From assembly GCF_015710975.1 (NCBI RefSeq), contig NZ_CP049783.1, forward strand, positions 5,590,001-5,654,000: DNA of 64,000 nucleotides. The letters are read 5' to 3'. This DNA is from Paenibacillus polymyxa (lineage in GTDB: Bacteria > Bacillota > Bacilli > Paenibacillales > Paenibacillaceae). Under the pieces are notes generated by a model. The model was not told the origin of the DNA. It made no database searches and was given only the letters and a program-made list of their open reading frames with translations. The position numbers and the translations under genes were made by a program. This document shows, piece by piece, positions 60,246 to 64,000 of this stretch; within the stretch, counting starts at the first letter, position 1, and each line of letters begins with the position of its first letter.

Positions 60246-62606
60246 TTATTCCACTTTACGGATATACGTCTCCGATTCCTGCGAACTCACGAATGGCGTA
60301 ATCTCCCCTATGCTATAGATATGCAGCAAATGCATCGCTCGCGTACAGGCCGTGTAGAACAATTTACGCTCACTCTCACGCTGGTATACTTGGGCCGATC
60401 CGTCATAAATGAGAACGGCATCAAACTCCACGCCTTTCGCCAGATAGGCCGGAATAATATGAATCCCCTTTTCAAAAGCGGGAGTTGTTTTCTTAATTAA
60501 TTTTGGCTTTACTGGCAGTTGTCCTTCTAGTGCTTCGTAGGCTGCCGCGCTTTCATCAGCATTTTTACAGATCACCGCGATGGATTCATAGCCTTCTGCC
60601 AGCAATTTTGTAACATTCTCAGTTATCAGTTGATGCAGTTTTTCACGCGAGTTCACCTCGGTTACCAGGGGCTTCTCACCCTTACGGTTAAACGGAACAA
60701 TATGCTCCCCTCCTGCTACCATCCCCCGGGTAAACTCTACAATCTCCTGTGTGGAACGATAGCTGCGTGTCAGGGAAATCATCTCGGTCTGTTCTGCTCC
60801 ATACAGGTCATACAATGGTTCTGCATCCTGGAGCACCGAAGCATGGGCATAGATAGCCTGATTAAAATCGCCCAGTGCTGTCATTTTAGCCTGTGGAAAT
60901 AATCGTTTGAAGAACGCCAGCTGGAATGGTGAATAGTCCTGTGCCTCATCAATAAACACATGACGGATGTTGCTATTGGAGCGGAAGCCCAGCATCAGCT
61001 CACGCAAATATAAAAAGGGCGTCACATCCTCATACGCTAGTTCTCCAGCCTGAATGCGTTTCAGAGTTTGCCGACTAATTTCACTCCAGTTGACGGGCAG
61101 CTCTGCATGATTCGACAGTTCGCTTAATAACGTCTCGTTCATAAACAGCTCGCTGTATAGACGGGTTGTATCCACGAAGCGAAGTGCCTTAATCCACTTG
61201 CGCAGGGGCTTTAAGCGATCACTGACCACCATACGCGCCAATATTTCTCTTTCACGCGTAAAGTCGTCGAAGGTATCGCCTTTATTCTTGGATTTCCGGC
61301 GCATGCGGTTATATGCACGCTGATAATCCTCCGGCTCCATCAGATCCATCTGCTGGTCCACCCAAGGAGCGGAGCATTCTTCCTTACCAAAGCGAGCCAG
61401 TTCTTTGAGCATCCAATCACGCAGCAGCTCCAATCTGTTCGCCAGCCGCACAGCCGAGTCAAATCCATAAAACTTGCTTGCCAATTGCTCTACTGAAATC
61501 ACCTCACGTCCCTGAAAACGAACCGGTTTAAAACGCATTCCCTTTTGTTCCAGGTGCGCTTTGTAGCCTGTAATCACATGTAAGAACGTCTTGGATGACT
61601 TAAAGCGGATACCTTCCATCCTAGCCTCATACCCAGGCTGTGACGACGCTGATAGCACATATTCCAGCTGCTCAAAAGGATCTTCTAGCTGAAACTCCCG
61701 GCCCAAACGCCGTTCCAAATATTCCTGAAATGTGGCCTGAAGCATATTTTCCTCACCCAATTCAGGCAATACTGTCGAAACATAACTGTTGAACATGGGG
61801 TTTGGCGAGAATAACACGACCTGATCTGCTCGCAAGTGATCCCGATACTTGTATAGCAAATATGCTACTCTCTGAAGCGCAGCGGAGGTTTTACCGCTTC
61901 CTGCCGCTCCCTGAACTATCAGCATCCGGCTTCGATCATCACGAATGATGCGATTCTGCTCCGTTTGAATGGTGGCGACAATGCTTTTCATTTGAGCATC
62001 CGAGCTCCGGCTTAATACGGCTTGAAGGAGTTCGTCTCCAATGGTGACGCCGGTATCGAACATAAAGCGGATCTGTCCGTCACGGATCGAGAATTGGCGT
62101 TTGAGCGTCAGTTCTCCTTCCATCTCTCCTGCTGGGGTCTTATAAGAAGCGGGACCTGGCATGTTATCGTAATAAAGATTCGAAATAGGTGCGCGCCAGT
62201 CGTAGATCAGAAATTCCTCATCCTGGTTATCCAGCAGGGAGGCAATCCCCAGATAAATACGCTCCGCAGTCTGCCCTTCCTCAGCAAAATCAATACGTGC
62301 AAAATAAGGTGAGTCAAGCAACTTTTTCAAACGACCTAACGCCTCAGTGGAATGCTTGTGTCTTCGTTCCCGCTCAGACAAAATCTCAGACTGCTGACGC
62401 AAACTGGTGGACGTCTCTCCCACATCATCCGCCTCACTGAAATTGATCGTTACCTCATCCCAGAAGTCTTTACGCATATCGACGACATCGCCTCGCACAG
62501 AACCAACCTCTGTCTCCAGCTTCCGAATACGCCCGCTAATGACTGCGGTCACATCTTCTACTCTTCGTTGTTCCTCATTCCATTGCTGCTCAGTAGTCAC
62601 TGACAT
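60246..62606 (-). CDS. helD: RNA polymerase recycling motor ATPase HelD
   Basis: A 786-residue superfamily 1 helicase-like protein. The N-terminal coiled-coil arm (about 1-110) is the part that enters the RNA polymerase channel. Walker A is GAAGSGKTSAA (about 233-243), with DEAQDYSPFQ as motif II, GDFNQAIYA as motif III, SLTRSYRSTQEI as motif IV, and KGVEFDAVLIYD and YTACTRAMHLL at the end. HelD frees stalled RNA polymerase from nucleic acids, and some homologues protect from rifamycins. The length is close to Bacillus YvgS. The start at ATG 62606 suits the family. Confidence 0.92.
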   Translation of the reverse strand: MSVTTEQQWNEEQRRVEDVTAVISGRIRKLETEVGSVRGDVVDMRKDFWDEVTINFSEADDVGETSTSLRQQSEILSERERRHKHSTEALGRLKKLLDSPYFARIDFAEEGQTAERIYLGIASLLDNQDEEFLIYDWRAPISNLYYDNMPGPASYKTPAGEMEGELTLKRQFSIRDGQIRFMFDTGVTIGDELLQAVLSRSSDAQMKSIVATIQTEQNRIIRDDRSRMLIVQGAAGSGKTSAALQRVAYLLYKYRDHLRADQVVLFSPNPMFNSYVSTVLPELGEENMLQATFQEYLERRLGREFQLEDPFEQLEYVLSASSQPGYEARMEGIRFKSSKTFLHVITGYKAHLEQKGMRFKPVRFQGREVISVEQLASKFYGFDSAVRLANRLELLRDWMLKELARFGKEECSAPWVDQQMDLMEPEDYQRAYNRMRRKSKNKGDTFDDFTREREILARMVVSDRLKPLRKWIKALRFVDTTRLYSELFMNETLLSELSNHAELPVNWSEISRQTLKRIQAGELAYEDVTPFLYLRELMLGFRSNSNIRHVFIDEAQDYSPFQLAFFKRLFPQAKMTALGDFNQAIYAHASVLQDAEPLYDLYGAEQTEMISLTRSYRSTQEIVEFTRGMVAGGEHIVPFNRKGEKPLVTEVNSREKLHQLITENVTKLLAEGYESIAVICKNADESAAAYEALEGQLPVKPKLIKKTTPAFEKGIHIIPAYLAKGVEFDAVLIYDGSAQVYQRESERKLFYTACTRAMHLLHIYSIGEITPFVSSQESETYIRKVE

Positions 62607-62712
62607 CGCTCCTGTTCCGTTTCCTCCTGCTCCGCGCAGGGCTCCCTTGCGTACAAACTATGCTCTATTATGGACCCGGGCATACTCATCGCATCCCCCT
62701 GATCCGGGAAAA

Positions 62713-62741
62713 TTGACTATTCCTTTGAAGCATGCTATAAT
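62713..62741 (+). promoter_or_regulatory. Consensus sigma-A promoter with no gene downstream
   Basis: TTGACT (62713-62718), exactly 17 bases, TATAAT (62736-62741), pointing right, where both flanking genes run left. Confidence 0.85.
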
Positions 62742-62747
62742 GTAACA

Positions 62748-62850
62748 AGTAGTGTGTTAACAACTTATGCAATACGGTTTTACTATGTAAAACATAGCAT
62801 CCTCTATTGTAGCAAGTTCAGTCCCTGTTCGCAACCAGTGGGCTTTTTTT
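62748..62850 (+). ncRNA. Predicted small RNA of about 100 bases
   Basis: The transcript from the promoter at 62713-62741 would contain a hairpin CTATGT-AAA-ACATAG (62783-62797), AACUU and AAGUU segments that can pair, and a terminator: GTCC-CTG and CAG-(T)-GGGC around an eight-base loop, followed by seven T (62820-62850). The only ORF is six or seven codons without a ribosome site. I do not recognise it as a known RNA family. Confidence 0.6.
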
Positions 62851-62910
62851 GTGCTTTCTGGCAACCTTCCATTAGGCTGTTCCTACTTTATTAAATTCAT
62901 TACATAAAAA

Positions 62911-62950
62911 AGCGACCGTCCATCTGATTGATGAATACGGTCGCCTTTTC
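62911..62950 (-). terminator. Terminator of the FUSC-type gene
   Basis: GCGACCG (62912-62918) and CGGTCGC (62938-62944), with an inner CATC/GATG pairing. Read leftward six T follow at once. Confidence 0.88.
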
Positions 62951-62966
62951 TTTTTTCCGAAATCGC

Positions 62967-63998
62967 CTATCGGCTCTCTTCCACAGGATGAATATGGTCG
63001 GCCAGTCTGCTCAATCGCTCCAGTTGATGACCATAGTCGTACATCGTCGCAGCTACGATGGAAAGCCGTAGCATTCCCTCCTGACAATGGTCAAAACGTG
63101 TAATTGCATGCTTCATAAAATCACCGTTAGCCTGCTGGAACAATTCACTTTCATCCTCATTTGGTTTCAGTTTATTTTCGAATTTCAGCAGAGCGTGCTC
63201 GTGGAAACGAATCAGCCGCTCCAGATGGTCGTCAAAAAACGCATCTGTTCCCTCTGGACGTAAAGATTGGAAGTAGTGCCTTTCCACCGCATCCAAGACC
63301 TCGTAACCTTTGTGCAAACTTTCGAGCATTTGTTTGTATACGACCATTTGTCTCGTCTGACTGAACTTGGTGCGCTTGAGCTTTTTCTGCTCCTCTTCGA
63401 ACAAATGATATTTATCCGAGAGTGATTTAATAGCTCCCTCCAAATTTCCTTTTTCCTCTCTAAAGACAGACTCCTTAATCTCATCGGAAATGGCAGTTCG
63501 CAGCAGCAAGGACATGCTGTTAAATACATTTTGAATCTGATTGATAAACTGCCTTTTCGGTTTGGGAGGAAAAACGGTAATGTTGATGACAAAAGCAGAC
63601 ACAATCCCGATCAGAGTCAGCGCAAAGCGGGTTACTGCAAATTTCCAGTCCCCTGAAGCTTCCATGACAGAAACAACGGTCACAAGTGTCAATCCAACCG
63701 TATCAGCCATGTTTATTTTCAGACATATCATAAGTACCAATACACATACCAGTCCGACCGCAATCGGCTCATTCGAAAATACCATTCCGCCCAGCAACGC
63801 CATGATTGCACCTAATGTGCTTGTTTGGAGTTGATCCAGAAAATAACGCCACGACCTATATATCGACGGTTGCATGGCAAAAATAGCGGCTATCGCTGCC
63901 CCCACAGGCGAATGGGTGTTCAAAAGCGTGCTCAGAAAAAGGGCGAGCGTCACTGCGATTCCCGTTTTTAACACCCGTGCTCCAAAAGCCACAGCCAT
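62967..63998 (-). CDS. FUSC/aromatic acid exporter family membrane protein (5' end at window edge)
   Basis: The protein has an N-terminal membrane domain of about 140 residues with five or six helices (FGARVLKTGIAVTLALFL, SPVGAAIAAIFAMQPS) and a C-terminal cytosolic helical domain of about 200 residues (FEEEQKKLKRTKFSQ, YDYGHQLERLSRL). This is the pattern of the YqjA/FUSC-like family linked to aromatic acid export. The frame shows ATG at 63998, two bases from the edge; MAVAFGARVLKTG resembles a true family start, so it may be complete, but the ribosome site is outside the window. Confidence 0.8.
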   Translation of the reverse strand: MAVAFGARVLKTGIAVTLALFLSTLLNTHSPVGAAIAAIFAMQPSIYRSWRYFLDQLQTSTLGAIMALLGGMVFSNEPIAVGLVCVLVLMICLKINMADTVGLTLVTVVSVMEASGDWKFAVTRFALTLIGIVSAFVINITVFPPKPKRQFINQIQNVFNSMSLLLRTAISDEIKESVFREEKGNLEGAIKSLSDKYHLFEEEQKKLKRTKFSQTRQMVVYKQMLESLHKGYEVLDAVERHYFQSLRPEGTDAFFDDHLERLIRFHEHALLKFENKLKPNEDESELFQQANGDFMKHAITRFDHCQEGMLRLSIVAATMYDYGHQLERLSRLADHIHPVEESR

Positions 63999-64000
63999 CC

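Overview
The window looks like chromosomal DNA of a Paenibacillus close to P. polymyxa. Reasons: a Bacillus-type ylbH-coaD-ylbJ-ylbL-ylbM gene set, strong AGGAGG ribosome sites, consensus sigma-A promoters, many MFS carriers, copper-amine-oxidase-N stalk proteins and an orphan NRPS-like reductase. It holds about 55 protein genes, no rRNA, tRNA, CRISPR array, prophage or intact insertion sequence. All family names come from reading the proteins by eye; no search was run.

Layout. 1-3.8 kb: TmcAL (3' end), SepM-like protease, YlbJ, CoaD, RsmD. 3.9-5.5 kb: a compact agr-like peptide-signalling operon (kinase-less membrane sensor, AgrB, a 40-residue AgrD with Ser in place of Cys) facing a predicted C-rich small RNA across back-to-back terminators. 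5.5-13.2 kb: acyltransferase, KimA-like potassium importer, AraC/GH42 beta-galactosidase/MFS sugar locus. 13.3-21.7 kb: BclA-C-like protein, DegV, MarR/quinone reductase with matching palindromic operators, an iron alcohol dehydrogenase with a Rex-like operator on its start site, an NlpC/P60 wall hydrolase, the Fra iron chaperone and a TPR protein.

21.8-28.4 kb is the most interesting block. A cobalamin protein with the full light-sensing signature of CarH (Trp-His, Wx9EH, ExHxxG) but no DNA-binding domain lies directly upstream of a soluble hybrid histidine kinase (HisKA-HATPase-REC-HPt), and a run of same-strand genes follows (MFS, nucleotidyltransferase, GNAT, GDSL esterase). I read it as a candidate B12-dependent light-sensing phosphorelay. 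A MarR gene with an operator inside its promoter, then vanZ-rpiA, sit beside it.

30-45 kb: a chemoreceptor, a stand-alone adenylation-carrier-reductase NRPS-like enzyme with a truncated condensation remnant, a polysaccharide deacetylase, a ccpN-traX pair whose ccpN seems to start at AUU, an Fsa-type transaldolase, a MarR/MFS resistance-type operon with twin operators, an MFS gene broken at a ten-base G tract, and a second chemoreceptor. 45-57 kb: serine hydrolase, GH31 alpha-xylosidase with divergent AraC regulator, an AT-rich BrnQ next to an unexplained 560-bp stretch, a LacY-type symporter, and an orphan sugar-binding lipoprotein in one operon with a chemoreceptor. 57-64 kb: darcynin-family protein, Crp-like regulator, adenine deaminase, HelD, a predicted small RNA with a consensus promoter, and a FUSC-type membrane protein reaching the window end.
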